Below are positions 43,841 to 52,910 of a stretch of DNA of 64,000 nucleotides, piece after piece. Every line of letters starts with the position of its first letter. Within the stretch, counting starts at the first letter, position 1. Both the position numbers and the translations under genes were made by a program. A model generated the notes under the pieces. That model had not been told where the DNA came from and made no database searches. It was given only the letters and a program-made list of their open reading frames with translations. The DNA comes from Sphaerisporangium perillae (GTDB taxonomy: Bacteria > Actinomycetota > Actinomycetes > Streptosporangiales > Streptosporangiaceae), in contig NZ_JALLPO010000036.1 of assembly GCF_023276435.1 (NCBI RefSeq), positions 43,327 to 107,326 of the forward strand, in the 5' to 3' direction.

Positions 43841-44741
43841 CGTGCTCGCCGGAGGCGTACGCGGTGGCACCGCGATCATGTTCGGCGCACTCGGGGAGAC
43901 GGTGTCCGAGCGCGCGGGAGTGGTCAACCTCGGCACCGAGGGCTGCATGCTCATCGGGGCCCTCGGTGGCTACGCCACGGCCGCAGAAACCGGGAGCCCC
44001 TGGCTCGGGCTGCTGGCCGGAGCGGTGGTGGGCGGCCTGCTCGCCCTCGTGCACGCCCTGCTGGTCATTTGGCGGCGCGCCGACCAGTTCGCCACCGGCC
44101 TGACGCTGATGTTCCTCGGCCTCGGCCTGACCAGCCTGTACGGCGCCACGTACGTCGGGAAGGCCGCCCCCGGCTTCGCCCCCGTCAACGTGCCGCTGCT
44201 GGCCGATATCCCGGTCATCGGCGAGGTGTTGTTTCGGCACGACCCGGTCACCTACCTGTCCTTCGTCGCCGCCCCCGCGCTGTGGTGGTGGCTGCGCAAC
44301 ACCAAGGGCGGCCTCCTGCTCCGTACGGCGGGGGAACGCGCCGACGTGCTGCACGTCCACGGCTACCGGCCCGGCCTGATCAGGGGCAGGGCGGTGGTCG
44401 CGGGAGGCGCGCTGGCCGGGATCGGCGGCGCGCAGTTGTCCACGGCGTACGCGCACGCCTGGTTCGAGGGGATGACGGCGGGCCGGGGGTTCATCGCCGT
44501 CGCCCTGGTGATCTTCGCCGCGTGGCGGCCGATCTGGGTCATGGCGGGGTCGTACCTCTTCGGGGCGGCGCTCGCGCTGGCTCCCGCGTTGCAGGCCAGA
44601 GGGTACGCGCTCAACCAGTTCGCCCTCGACGCCCTGCCCTTCGTGATCACCTTGGTGATCCTCGCCGTCCTCGGCAAGCGCACGCTGCGCGCGGCCCCCG
44701 AGGAACTGCGCCGCGTCTTCGAATCCGCTCCGTCCAAGTAG
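43827..44741 (+). CDS. ABC transporter permease 2 (BPD_transp_2 type)
   Basis: 304 residues with about 8 membrane helices. The conserved ETVSERAGVVNLGTEGCMLI near the N-terminus is the signature of the shorter permease of this importer class. ATG 43827 overlaps permease 1. It pairs with permease 1 for substrate passage. The BMP lipoprotein gene begins 14 bp downstream. Confidence 0.95.
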   Translation: MLFVDVLAGGVRGGTAIMFGALGETVSERAGVVNLGTEGCMLIGALGGYATAAETGSPWLGLLAGAVVGGLLALVHALLVIWRRADQFATGLTLMFLGLGLTSLYGATYVGKAAPGFAPVNVPLLADIPVIGEVLFRHDPVTYLSFVAAPALWWWLRNTKGGLLLRTAGERADVLHVHGYRPGLIRGRAVVAGGALAGIGGAQLSTAYAHAWFEGMTAGRGFIAVALVIFAAWRPIWVMAGSYLFGAALALAPALQARGYALNQFALDALPFVITLVILAVLGKRTLRAAPEELRRVFESAPSK

Positions 44742-44754
44742 GAGATGCCCTCCC

Positions 44755-45897
44755 ATGCGTAAGATCGTCATCTTCGCGGCCGCCGCCTTACTGGCGACCG
44801 CCTGCTCCGCCAACACCGCCGGAACCTCCGACGCCGCGGCGCCCGGCGCCGCTCCCGCGGCCCCCGGCAAGGACGCGACGTCGGTCGGCTTCATCTTCGT
44901 CGGCCCCAAGGACGACTACGGCTACAACCAGGCCGCCTACCAGGGCAGCCAGGTGGTGGCGAAGGCGTTCCCCGATCTGAAGGTGATCACGGCGGAGAAC
45001 GTGCCCGAGGACGACAACGCCGCCCGCGTGATGAACTCGATGATCGCGAAGGGCGCGAAGATCATCTTCGCGACCTCGTACGGCCACCTCGACGCGGCGC
45101 TCAAGGTCGCCGCCGAGCACCCGGACGTGGCGGTGGTCCAGCAGGGCAACCTGATCACTGGGACGCCCCCGAAGAACGCGGGCACCTTCTTCGGCACCGT
45201 CTACGAGCCGGTCTACCTGGCCGGGATCGCCGCTGGCAAGGCCACCAAGACGGGCAAGCTCGGCTACGTCTACGCCTTCCCGATCAGCCAGTCGATCGAC
45301 AACATCAACGCCTTCGAACTCGGCGCCCAGTCGGTGAACCCGTCGGCGAAGACGTACACGGTCAACACCTCCTCCTGGTGTGACCCGGCGAAGCAGGCGG
45401 AGGCGGCGGCGAACCTGCTCAAGCAGGACGTGGACGTGATCACCCAGCACCAGGACTGCACCGCCACGGTCATCAAGGCCACCGAGGCTGCGGGTAAGTA
45501 CAGCGTCGGCTACCACGCCGACGCCTCCTCGATCGCGCCCAAGGGCTGGCTGACCGGCTCCCAGTGGAACTGGGGGCCGCTCTACACCGACATCGTGAAG
45601 ACGGCGCGGGCCGGGTCGTTCACCGGGTCGAAGTACAACGCCAACTTCCGGGTCGGCTACAAAACCGGCGACAACCCCTTCGTCCAGTCGCCGTATGGGC
45701 CCCTGGTCGACGCCGGCACCAAGGCGGCGATCGACAAGGCGAAGGCCATGCTCTCCACCGGCTCCCCGTTCGCCGGGCCCATCACGGACCAGGGCGGCAA
45801 GGTCCGCATCCCCAAGGGCACCATCCCCGACTACGAGACGATCGAGAAGATCGACTACTTCGTCTCCGGTGTCGTCGGCTCCCTGCCGAAGTCGTGA
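44755..45897 (+). CDS. BMP-family substrate-binding lipoprotein
   Basis: 380 residues. A lipoprotein signal (IVIFAAAALLATAC, lipobox Cys near residue 17) and an Ala/Pro linker precede the BMP core: GFIFVGPKDDYGYNQAAYQG, ENVPEDDNAARVMNSMIAKG, FGTVYEPVYLAGIAAGKATK and GYHADASSIAPKGWLTGSQW. BMP proteins bind nucleosides, purine-like compounds, autoinducer-type or other polar small molecules. The operon context points to biuret, triuret or another urea-like/purine-derived compound (inference). Located outside the membrane, it feeds the ABC importer. Confidence 0.94.
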   Translation: MRKIVIFAAAALLATACSANTAGTSDAAAPGAAPAAPGKDATSVGFIFVGPKDDYGYNQAAYQGSQVVAKAFPDLKVITAENVPEDDNAARVMNSMIAKGAKIIFATSYGHLDAALKVAAEHPDVAVVQQGNLITGTPPKNAGTFFGTVYEPVYLAGIAAGKATKTGKLGYVYAFPISQSIDNINAFELGAQSVNPSAKTYTVNTSSWCDPAKQAEAAANLLKQDVDVITQHQDCTATVIKATEAAGKYSVGYHADASSIAPKGWLTGSQWNWGPLYTDIVKTARAGSFTGSKYNANFRVGYKTGDNPFVQSPYGPLVDAGTKAAIDKAKAMLSTGSPFAGPITDQGGKVRIPKGTIPDYETIEKIDYFVSGVVGSLPKS

Positions 45898-45899
45898 CC

Positions 45900-46195
45900 G
45901 TGGTCGAGGGCACGACGCCGTACCCGTGGCCCTGGGACGGCGGCCTGGACCCGCCTGGCCCTGCTCGCCGTCTCCTGCTCCCACCTCACCGGGCAGGACC
46001 ACCCGGTCGAGAAGCTGACGGCGACCGTACGCGAGCTCGGTCTGATCCTCTCGGTCCGCGTACGTCCCCCGCGCCTCCCGCGCGTACGCCCTCGGGCGCA
46101 CGGCCGTCGCCCGTACAGGCCCCGCCGGCGGCGGGTGGGATTTTCGGAGCGGTCGGTGACAGCACAACCGTCGCGAACGCTCTTCATGTCCTGAC
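45900..46195 (+). pseudogene. Broken paralogue of the downstream cysteine hydrolase
   Basis: From GTG 45900 the reading VVEGTTPYPWPWDGGLDP closely resembles the start of the biuret-hydrolase-like gene next door ([16 protein letters not shown]). The match then continues in another frame as LALLAVSCSHLTGQDHPVEK and LTATVRELGLILSVR, and afterwards decays. A frameshift plus truncation have destroyed it. It shares the operon position between the BMP gene and the intact hydrolase. Confidence 0.6.
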
Positions 46196-46213
46196 GACCG
46201 AGAGGACGATGTC

Positions 46214-46915
46214 ATGAAGTATCCGACGATAGAGGCCGAGCCCTACGGCTGGCCGTTCAACGGCGAGCTGGATCCCGCGACCACTGCGGTGATCTGCATC
46301 GACTGGCAGGTCGACTTCTGCGGTACCGGCGGTTACGTCGACAAAATGGGCTACGACCTCTCCCTCACCCGGGCGGGCTTGGAGCCCACGGCCGTCGTGC
46401 TCGCGGCCGTACGGGAGCGGGGCATCCTGGTGATCCACACCCGCGAGGGGCACCGGCCCGATCTGTCCGACTGCCCGCCCAACAAGCTCTGGCGTTCACG
46501 CAGGATCGGCGCGGGGATCGGCGACTCAGGGCCGTGCGGGCGGATCCTGGTCAGAGGCGAGCCCGGCTGGGAGATCGTGCCCGAGGTGGCTCCGATCGAC
46601 GGCGAGCCGATCATCGACAAGCCAGGAAAGGGCGCGTTCTACGCCACCGACCTGGACCTGCTGCTCCGCACCCGGGGGATCACTCACCTCATCCTGACCG
46701 GCATCACCACCGACGTGTGCGTGCACACGACGATGCGCGAGGCCAACGACCGGGGCTACGAGTGCCTCCTGCTGACCGACTGCACGGGCGCCACCGACAA
46801 GGGCAACTACGAGGCGGCACTCAAGATGGTGACGATGCAGGGCGGCGTCTTCGGCGCCATCGCCCCGTCATCGGCACTCCTGCGCACCCTAGGGGCGGCC
46901 GAGCGTGTCGGCTGA
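46214..46915 (+). CDS. Cysteine hydrolase, biuret amidohydrolase-like (isochorismatase fold)
   Basis: 233 residues. Catalytic triad of the family: Asp in [13 protein letters not shown], Lys in [19 protein letters not shown], and Cys in [20 protein letters not shown]. These and the segment [20 protein letters not shown] closely resemble rhizobial biuret hydrolase BiuH as I recall it. The reaction expected is biuret + water to allophanate + ammonia. The 3' end overlaps an allophanate hydrolase gene, exactly the next enzyme. I am sure of the fold and fairly sure of the substrate class, but triuret or a ureido compound is possible. Confidence 0.85.
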   Translation: MKYPTIEAEPYGWPFNGELDPATTAVICIDWQVDFCGTGGYVDKMGYDLSLTRAGLEPTAVVLAAVRERGILVIHTREGHRPDLSDCPPNKLWRSRRIGAGIGDSGPCGRILVRGEPGWEIVPEVAPIDGEPIIDKPGKGAFYATDLDLLLRTRGITHLILTGITTDVCVHTTMREANDRGYECLLLTDCTGATDKGNYEAALKMVTMQGGVFGAIAPSSALLRTLGAAERVG

Positions 46916-48758
46916 GCAGGAAATGCGAGAAGAGACCAGCAGGACCGCAGAGAGCAGAGAGCCCACGCACCCCCCTACGGCCAGGGAGTCAGGTACGGCC
47001 AGGGAGTCCAGCGCGGCCGAGGCGATCGGCGCGGCCGGAGAATCCGGCGACGCGGGTCAGGGGAGGGAAACCCTGGCGGCCAAGGTCGTCGGGATCTTCC
47101 AGAGGATCAAGGAGCGAGGCGACGACGGGGTCTGGATCACCCTTAGGCCTGAGGAGGAGGTCCTCGCCGACCTGGCCAGGCTCGATCCCGGTGGCCGGTT
47201 GTACGGCATGACGTTCGCCGTAAAGGACAACATCGACGTCGCGGGCCTGCCCACGACGGCCGCCTGCCCGGCCTTCGCCTATCACCCGGAGCGCTCGGCG
47301 CCGCTGGTGGAACGGCTGGTCGCGGCTGGAGCGCTGCTGATCGGCAAGACCAACCTCGACCAGTTCGCCACGGGCCTGTCGGGCATGCGCAGCCCGTACG
47401 GGTCGTGCGAGTCTCCGCTGGTGGCCGGGCTGATCTCGGGCGGGTCCAGCTCGGGCTCGGCCGTCGCGGTGGCCGCCGGGCTCGTGGACTTCGCCATCGG
47501 CACGGACACGGCCGGCTCGGGCCGGGTCCCCGCGGCGATGACGGGGACGGTCGGGCTCAAGCCGTCCCGTGGCCTGGTCCCGATGCTCGGCGTGCTCCCC
47601 GCGTGCGCGTCGCTGGACTGCCCGAGCGTGTTCGCGAGATCGGTGTCCACGGCCTCCGCCGCGCTCGCCGTCATGGCGGGGCCGTACGCGGGCGCCCCCT
47701 GGTCCCGAGAGTTGCCCTCGCCTGTGCCCGTCACGCCCGTACGGGCAATGCGGATCGGCGTGCCCCGGAGTCCGGACTTCCTCGGCGACACGGGCGCGGC
47801 GGAGGGCTTCGCCGAGGCGACCGCCCGCCTGGCCGCCCTCGGCCACGAGATCGTCCCGATCGACCTGACGCCGTTTCTGGAGGCCGGGAGGCTGCTCTAC
47901 GAGGGGCCGTGGCTGGCCGAGCGGCTCGCGACGGTGGGGGACTTCCTCGCCGCGCATCCCGGCGAGGTGCATCCGGTGACCCGCCAGGTGCTCGAACGCG
48001 GTCGGCAGATCACCGGAGTGGACGTCTTTCAAGGCCGGCACAGGCTGGAAGAGCTACGTGCGGAGACCGCCCGATCCTGGGGCGAGATCGACGTGCTGGC
48101 GGTGCCGACCGTGCCGACCACGTTCACCCTGACCGAGATGGCCGCCGACCCGATCGGGCGAAACGCCGCCCTTGGCCTCTACACCACCTTCGCCAACCTG
48201 CTGGACCTGGCCGCGGTGGCCGTACCGGCCGGAATGACTCCCGCGAGCAGACCCCACGGAGTTACCCTGCTTGCCCCCGCAGGCTTCGACGGTCTGCTCG
48301 CGGGTCTAGGCTCGACCTTCCTCAAGGAGCCCACGCCACCCTCCACGGCTTCCATCGGGATCCAGCCTGTGCCGGAACCACCCGAAATCACCCTGCTTGC
48401 CGTGGTCGGCGCCCATCGCACAGGCCAGCCCCTCCACCCCCAGTTGGCCGCCCTCGGCGCCGTGCGCGACAGCCTGGCCCGTACGGCCCCTGTCTACCGC
48501 CTGCACGACCTCGGAGACCGCCCCGGCATGATCAGGGATCCCGCCGGAGCGCACATCGAGGTCGAACTCCACCAGATGACCCCAGAAGCCCTGGGCAGAC
48601 TCCTGATACGCATCCCGCCCCCACTCGGCCTCGGCACCGTAGAGCTGGAAGACGGCCGCCAAGTCCACGGCTTCCTCTGCGAACCCCACGCCCTCACCCA
48701 TGCCCCCGACATCACCACCCACCAAAGCTGGCCCGCCTACCTCGCCTCCCGCCCCTGA
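46905..48758 (+). CDS. atzF: Allophanate hydrolase (AtzF-like amidase)
   Basis: 617 residues from GTG 46905, overlapping the previous gene by 11 bp. The amidase-signature domain (residues ~90-460) has catalytic Lys in [20 protein letters not shown] and the Ser-cisSer pair in [20 protein letters not shown] and [12 protein letters not shown]. The C-terminal allophanate hydrolase domain (about 480-617; [35 protein letters not shown]) is diagnostic of AtzF/TrzF. Expected reaction: allophanate to ammonia and CO2. The first ~70 residues are an unusual Glu/Ser/Ala-rich extension with a short repeat ([12 protein letters not shown]). The operon ends at the 48799 hairpin. Confidence 0.92.
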   Translation: MSAEQEMREETSRTAESREPTHPPTARESGTARESSAAEAIGAAGESGDAGQGRETLAAKVVGIFQRIKERGDDGVWITLRPEEEVLADLARLDPGGRLYGMTFAVKDNIDVAGLPTTAACPAFAYHPERSAPLVERLVAAGALLIGKTNLDQFATGLSGMRSPYGSCESPLVAGLISGGSSSGSAVAVAAGLVDFAIGTDTAGSGRVPAAMTGTVGLKPSRGLVPMLGVLPACASLDCPSVFARSVSTASAALAVMAGPYAGAPWSRELPSPVPVTPVRAMRIGVPRSPDFLGDTGAAEGFAEATARLAALGHEIVPIDLTPFLEAGRLLYEGPWLAERLATVGDFLAAHPGEVHPVTRQVLERGRQITGVDVFQGRHRLEELRAETARSWGEIDVLAVPTVPTTFTLTEMAADPIGRNAALGLYTTFANLLDLAAVAVPAGMTPASRPHGVTLLAPAGFDGLLAGLGSTFLKEPTPPSTASIGIQPVPEPPEITLLAVVGAHRTGQPLHPQLAALGAVRDSLARTAPVYRLHDLGDRPGMIRDPAGAHIEVELHQMTPEALGRLLIRIPPPLGLGTVELEDGRQVHGFLCEPHALTHAPDITTHQSWPAYLASRP

Positions 48759-48798
48759 TCCGCGGGGAGTGTCCGGCAAACCAGTGGAATCGGAAATG

Positions 48799-48840
48799 GC
48801 GCCGGCCCGGCCGAGGTGGGATACCTGGCCGGGCCGGCGC
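48799..48840. terminator. Very strong hairpin after the biuret operon
   Basis: GCGCCGGCCCGGCC pairs perfectly with GGCCGGGCCGGCGC (14 bp), and the loop itself forms AGGT-GGGAT-ACCT. There is no T-run. It lies 40 bp after the allophanate hydrolase stop, as expected for operon termination. Confidence 0.85.
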
Positions 48841-48844
48841 GCTA

Positions 48845-49357
48845 CCCGGCCTCGGCAGCCGGCGGCTGAACAAGCTCAACGCTCAGGACGTCCGGCTCTT
48901 CATCACCCGCACTCGTACGGAGTGCCAGTGCTGCAAGCACGGATGGGACGCCTCCCGGGAGGTGCCCGTTTGCTGTGCGGCCAAGAACGGCGAGTGCTGC
49001 GCCTCGCGGTTGTCGACCCGGATGGTTCAGTCAGTGCATGCCGTACTCCGGAACGCCTTGGAGTGCGCGGTCCGCGAGGAGATCATCCCGCGCAACGCGG
49101 CCAAGCTCGTCAAAGTCCCGGTGCCCAAGTACAGGGTCAACCGCGGCCTGACCGTGCCGCAGTCTCGTGCGGTCCTCAAGGCCGCCCAGGATCATCGACT
49201 CTTCGCGCTGTACGTCCTGGCGCTCTGCCTCGGCCTGCGGCACGGTGAGCTGCTCGGGCTCCGCTGGGAAGACGTCGACCTCGATGGCGAGAAGCTCGAA
49301 GGGGTCCAGACTCTCCTGCGGGTCGCCGGCAAGCTCCGGTTCGTCGCGAGTAGGTAG
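48845..49357 (+). pseudogene. Tyrosine integrase, N-terminal two-thirds only
   Basis: A core-binding part (PGLGSRRLNKLNAQDVRLFI) followed by a Cys-rich insert (ECQCCKHGWDASREVPVCC) is typical of actinomycete element integrases. The catalytic part begins with VLALCLGLRHGELLGLRWED, which carries the first catalytic Arg. Reading stops after LLRVAGKLRFVASR, before the H-x-x-R and Tyr boxes. The N-terminus is also missing, as the upstream sequence is the operon terminator. Another fragment at 58503 begins at almost the matching point. Confidence 0.8.
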
Positions 49358-49376
49358 AAGATCTAAGAGGCACGGC

Positions 49377-50417
49377 CTAGATCGTGGCGATGTCGATCAC
49401 GAATCGGTAGCGGACGTCGCTGGAGAGCACCCGCTCGTACGCCTCGTTGATCTGGTCGGCTCGGATCAGCTCGATCTCGGCGCCGAGGCCATGCTGGGCG
49501 CAGAAGTCGAGCATCTCCTGGGTCTCGGGAATGCCGCCGATCATCGATCCGGCAAGACTCTTGCGCCCGCCGATCAGCGGGAACAGGTTCAGCGAGATCG
49601 GCTCCTCAGGAGCCCCCACGTTCACCAGCGTGCCGTCCGTCTTCAGCAGGGCCAGGTACGCGCCGAAGTCCAGCGGTGCGGACACCGTGGAGAGAACCAG
49701 ATCGAAGGTGCCGGCCAGCGACTCGAAGGTCTTCGGGTCGCTGGTCGCATAGTAGTGATCGGCGCCGAGCTTGAGCCCGTCGTCCTTCTTACGCAGCGAC
49801 TGGCTGAGGACGGTGACCTCGGCACCGAGGGCGTGTGCGATCTTGACCCCCATGTGGCCGAGGCCGCCCATGCCCAGGATGGCGACCTTCTTGCCGGGGC
49901 CCGCGTTCCAGTGCTTGAGCGGCGAGTACGTGGTGACGCCCGCGCACAGCAGCGGCGCGGCCACGTCCAGCGAGAGCGAGTCAGGGATACGGAGGACGTA
50001 GTTCTCATCGACCACGATGTGGGTGGAGTAGCCGCCGTAGGTGGGCTCGCCATTCTTGTCCAGGCCGTTGTACGTCGCGATGTTGCCCCTGACGCAGTAC
50101 TGTTCCAGACCCTGCTTGCAGTACTCACACTCGCGGCACGAGTCGACGAAGCAGCCGACACCCACCCGGTCGCCTACGGCGTACTTGGTCACGCCCGAGC
50201 CGACTTCGGCGACGACACCGGCGATCTCGTGGCCTGGCACCATCGGGAAGATCGCCTCGCCCCAACCCTCGCGGGCCTGGTGGATGTCCGAGTGGCAGAT
50301 GCCCGCGTACTTGATCTCGATCAGGACGTCGAACTCGCCGACTGGGCGACGCTTGATAGTGGTGCGCTCCAGCGCAGCCTTGGCGGCTGGCGCGGCGTAA
50401 GCGGCAACGGTGCTCAT
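49377..50417 (-). CDS. Zinc-dependent alcohol dehydrogenase
   Basis: 346 residues of the CAD/YahK-type MDR family. Catalytic zinc ligands: Cys in [16 protein letters not shown], His in [14 protein letters not shown], and Cys in [14 protein letters not shown]. Structural zinc: CREC, YCKQG and YC around residues 95-110. NADP-binding [20 protein letters not shown]. It reduces aldehydes such as cinnamyl-type or aliphatic ones, usually with NADPH. ATG 50417 has AGGAGAAC upstream. It stands alone, the integrase remnant lying immediately downstream. Confidence 0.95.
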   Translation of the reverse strand: MSTVAAYAAPAAKAALERTTIKRRPVGEFDVLIEIKYAGICHSDIHQAREGWGEAIFPMVPGHEIAGVVAEVGSGVTKYAVGDRVGVGCFVDSCRECEYCKQGLEQYCVRGNIATYNGLDKNGEPTYGGYSTHIVVDENYVLRIPDSLSLDVAAPLLCAGVTTYSPLKHWNAGPGKKVAILGMGGLGHMGVKIAHALGAEVTVLSQSLRKKDDGLKLGADHYYATSDPKTFESLAGTFDLVLSTVSAPLDFGAYLALLKTDGTLVNVGAPEEPISLNLFPLIGGRKSLAGSMIGGIPETQEMLDFCAQHGLGAEIELIRADQINEAYERVLSSDVRYRFVIDIATI

Positions 50418-50539
50418 CGGGAAGTTCTCCTCAAGGGGTGGTTCTTTGCCCGGCGGCCTTGTCTACCAGGCAAAACGAGTATGCCACCACGGCAAGGGCA
50501 CACCCAGACCGCCCCGATTCCTACGTCCAGCGGTCCTAC

Positions 50540-50645
50540 TAGCGAGGGCGGCAGGCCGACGCCGTCGCGACGCTGCGCGCCGTACGGCAAGAGCTCGCCG
50601 AAGAGCTCGGCATCGACCCCGGCCCCGCGCTGCGCCTCAGCTGGC
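50540..50645 (+). pseudogene. SARP/BTAD fragment
   Basis: The plus strand reads GRQADAVATLRAVRQELAEE then LGIDPGPALR, a BTAD-domain segment found in AfsR/SARP regulators. Homology covers only about 33 codons. It lies in a 500-bp patch with two other fragments. Confidence 0.55.
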
Positions 50646-50690
50646 GGCTGCGTCCTCGTGCTCGCCAGCGGGCCCGCGAGCGCGAGGCGC

Positions 50691-50835
50691 TCACAGAGAG
50701 TTCAGCCAGGCGATGAGCCGGGCTCCCTCACGTGTCATGATCTCCGGGTCTCGCAGCGCGTTGGCCAGCAGCGACATGCCCTGATACGCGCTCACTAAGG
50801 TCACCGCGAGCCCGTCGGGATCCGGCTGCCCCAGC
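50691..50835 (-). pseudogene. TetR C-terminal fragment
   Basis: The minus strand reads DPDGLAVTLVSAYQGMSLLA then NALRDPEIMTREGARLIAWL and NSL before a stop at 50691. This is the last helix pair of a TetR-family ligand domain. Upstream homology ends near 50835, exactly where the NmrA fragment starts on the other strand. Confidence 0.6.
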
Positions 50836-50945
50836 TCTGATCGTTGTCACGGGTGCCACAGGGAACATCGGCCGGGCCCTGGTGCGGCTGCTGGCCGGGA
50901 TGGGCGAGCAGGTCACCGCGGTGGCTCGCCACATCACGGAGGCCG
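50836..50945 (+). pseudogene. NmrA-like N-terminal fragment
   Basis: The plus strand reads LIVVTGATGNIGRALVRLLA then GMGEQVTAVARHITEAD, a Rossmann start of an NmrA-type protein, then homology ends. TetR-NmrA is a frequent divergent pair, and the two fragments abut. A deletion has presumably removed the rest of both genes. Confidence 0.6.
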
Positions 50946-51021
50946 ACTGTCGTAGACGTGGCGGCGCACGAGCTTCTCGCCCAGCGCGATAAGTAGCTCA
51001 GCGCGTTCAGCGTGTAGTGGG

Positions 51022-52206
51022 GTGGCATGGCCGGAAATGATCACTCTAGAGAGTGAGGGCAATGGGCTGATAAATCCTGATAATGGGCGGATGCTTGCAG
51101 CGGGCCGGGTTGATAGGGCGGTTGACGCGGCCCTTGCGGTGGGAGTGGTCCTGGCTACGGTGGGGCCGCTTCTACTGCCCGATCCTAAACCGTGGTGGAT
51201 CATCGGGCTGGGGCTGTTGGCGTCGGTCCCGGTGTGGTGGCGTAGGCGGGCGCCGATGGTGGTAGCGGTGGTGGTTGGGACGGCGATGTCGGTGATGGTG
51301 ACGTGGGAGAAGCCGTTTCTGCCCTTTGGGCCGTTGCTGGCCGTCTACACGATCGCCGACCTGAGCCCCACGTGGAAGAGGCTGGCGGCGACTCCGGTGA
51401 TCGTGGCGGCTGTGGGTATCTCGCTGGTGCTGCCGGGGGAGAACGACGAGACCTTCCGCCTGGTGGGGACTGCCTTCGTGGCCGCATACGCGCTGGGCAC
51501 AAGTGTCAGGGCGAGCCGCTCGCGAGCTGCCGAGCTGGCCGAGCGGGCGCGGCGGCGGGAGCAGGAGCACATCGCGGCGGCGGCCGAGGAGCGCACCCGG
51601 ATCGCGCGCGACATGCATGACATCGTCACCCATTCCGTTGGGCTGATGGTGGTTCAGGCCGAAGCCGGGCCGGTGGTGGTGCGCAGCGACCCAGACAAGG
51701 CCGAGGCGGTTTTCGATGCGATCGCCGGCACGGGAAGGGGTGCGCTGGCCGAGCTTCGAGGGGTGCTCGCCGCGCTGCGGAGCCAGAGCGAAGGTGGCGG
51801 ACCGGCGTGGGGCCATGCCGGCGAGCGCCTGGGCGAGATGCTGCTTCAGCCCCGTCTGGCAAACCTCCCTGCGCTGGTCGAGCGCAGCGGCCTCGATGTG
51901 GTGAGCACGACCGTCGGTATCCCGCGCCCGGTCGCCGAAAGCGTTGAGGCCGCCGTCTACCGCATCGTTCAGGAGGCGCTGACCAACGTGCGCAAGCACG
52001 CCGGTACGCGTGCCGTACACCTCACTCTGACCTGGCGGGAGAGCCTGACGGTGGAGATCGCCGACGACGGCCGGGGGCCGGGTGAGGGCGGCGGGTACGG
52101 GCTGGCTGGGATGCGGGAACGGGCGGCGGTATGCGGCGGGACGCTCAGGGCCGGGGCGGGACGAGACGGGGGATTCGTGGTGGAAGCTGAATTTCCGCTT
52201 GAATAG
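51022..52206 (+). CDS. Sensor histidine kinase, DesK/NarL-like (HisKA_3)
   Basis: About 394 residues if started at GTG 51022; ATG 51037 or 51091 are also possible since no clear Shine-Dalgarno exists. About five membrane helices (GVVLATVGPLLLPD; IIGLGLLASVPVWWRRRAP) lead to HisKA_3 with His in RTRIARDMHDIVTHSVGLMV and HATPase (YRIVQEALTNVRKHAGTRAV; IADDGRGPGEGGGYGLAGMR). It forms an operon with the response regulator 6 bp downstream. Its signal is unknown. Confidence 0.93.
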   Translation: MAWPEMITLESEGNGLINPDNGRMLAAGRVDRAVDAALAVGVVLATVGPLLLPDPKPWWIIGLGLLASVPVWWRRRAPMVVAVVVGTAMSVMVTWEKPFLPFGPLLAVYTIADLSPTWKRLAATPVIVAAVGISLVLPGENDETFRLVGTAFVAAYALGTSVRASRSRAAELAERARRREQEHIAAAAEERTRIARDMHDIVTHSVGLMVVQAEAGPVVVRSDPDKAEAVFDAIAGTGRGALAELRGVLAALRSQSEGGGPAWGHAGERLGEMLLQPRLANLPALVERSGLDVVSTTVGIPRPVAESVEAAVYRIVQEALTNVRKHAGTRAVHLTLTWRESLTVEIADDGRGPGEGGGYGLAGMRERAAVCGGTLRAGAGRDGGFVVEAEFPLE

Positions 52207-52211
52207 CCCGC

Positions 52212-52898
52212 ATGTTACGGGTGCTCATCGCCGACGACCAGGACCTCTTCCGCGCGGGGTTCGGGCTGATCCTGGACGCGCAGCCGGACATGGAGGTGGT
52301 CGGCGAGGCCGCCGACGGCGAGGAGGTGATCGCCGAGGCCAGGCGGCTCCAGCCGGACGTGGTCCTGATGGACGTGCGCATGCCGGGCAAGAACGGCATC
52401 GAGGCGACCAGGGAGATCTGCGCCACCACCGCCGCCAAGGTGCTCGTGCTGACCATGTTCGACCTCGACGAGTACGTCTACGACGCGGTCCGGGCGGGAG
52501 CGAGCGGTTTCCTGCTGAAAGACATCCGGCGCGACGAGCTCGCCCACGCTGTGCGTACCGTCGCCTCGGGTGAGGCCCTGCTCGCCCCGGCGGCGACCAG
52601 GAGACTGCTCGAGGACCTGGTGCGCAGGCCCGCCCACGGCGTCGCCCCCCGGCTGGCGGCCAGGCTGGACGCACTGACTGAACGCGAGCGCGAGACGCTG
52701 AAGCTGGTCGCGCGCGGCCTGTCGAACGCGGAGATCGCCGCCGCGCTCGTGGTCACCGAGCACACGGTCAAGACGCACGTCAGCCGCATGCTCACCAAAC
52801 TGGACCTGCGGGACCGGGTCCAGGCCGTGGTGCTGGCCTACGAGTCCGGGCTGGTGGTCGCCGGTGAGAGTGACAACGGAGATCACACCCGAGACTGA
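52212..52898 (+). CDS. NarL/LuxR-family response regulator
   Basis: 228 residues. The receiver has Asp-53-type acceptor in DVVLMDVRMPGKNGIEATRE and Lys in GFLLKDIRRDEL. The LuxR HTH follows (LTERERETLKLVARGLSNAE, ALVVTEHTVKTHVSRMLTKL). It pairs with the kinase upstream, separated by 5 bp. The Lnt-like acyltransferase gene follows 13-36 bp downstream and may belong to the same transcript. Confidence 0.95.
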   Translation: MLRVLIADDQDLFRAGFGLILDAQPDMEVVGEAADGEEVIAEARRLQPDVVLMDVRMPGKNGIEATREICATTAAKVLVLTMFDLDEYVYDAVRAGASGFLLKDIRRDELAHAVRTVASGEALLAPAATRRLLEDLVRRPAHGVAPRLAARLDALTERERETLKLVARGLSNAEIAAALVVTEHTVKTHVSRMLTKLDLRDRVQAVVLAYESGLVVAGESDNGDHTRD

Positions 52899-52910
52899 CG
52901 CGCCGGCAGG

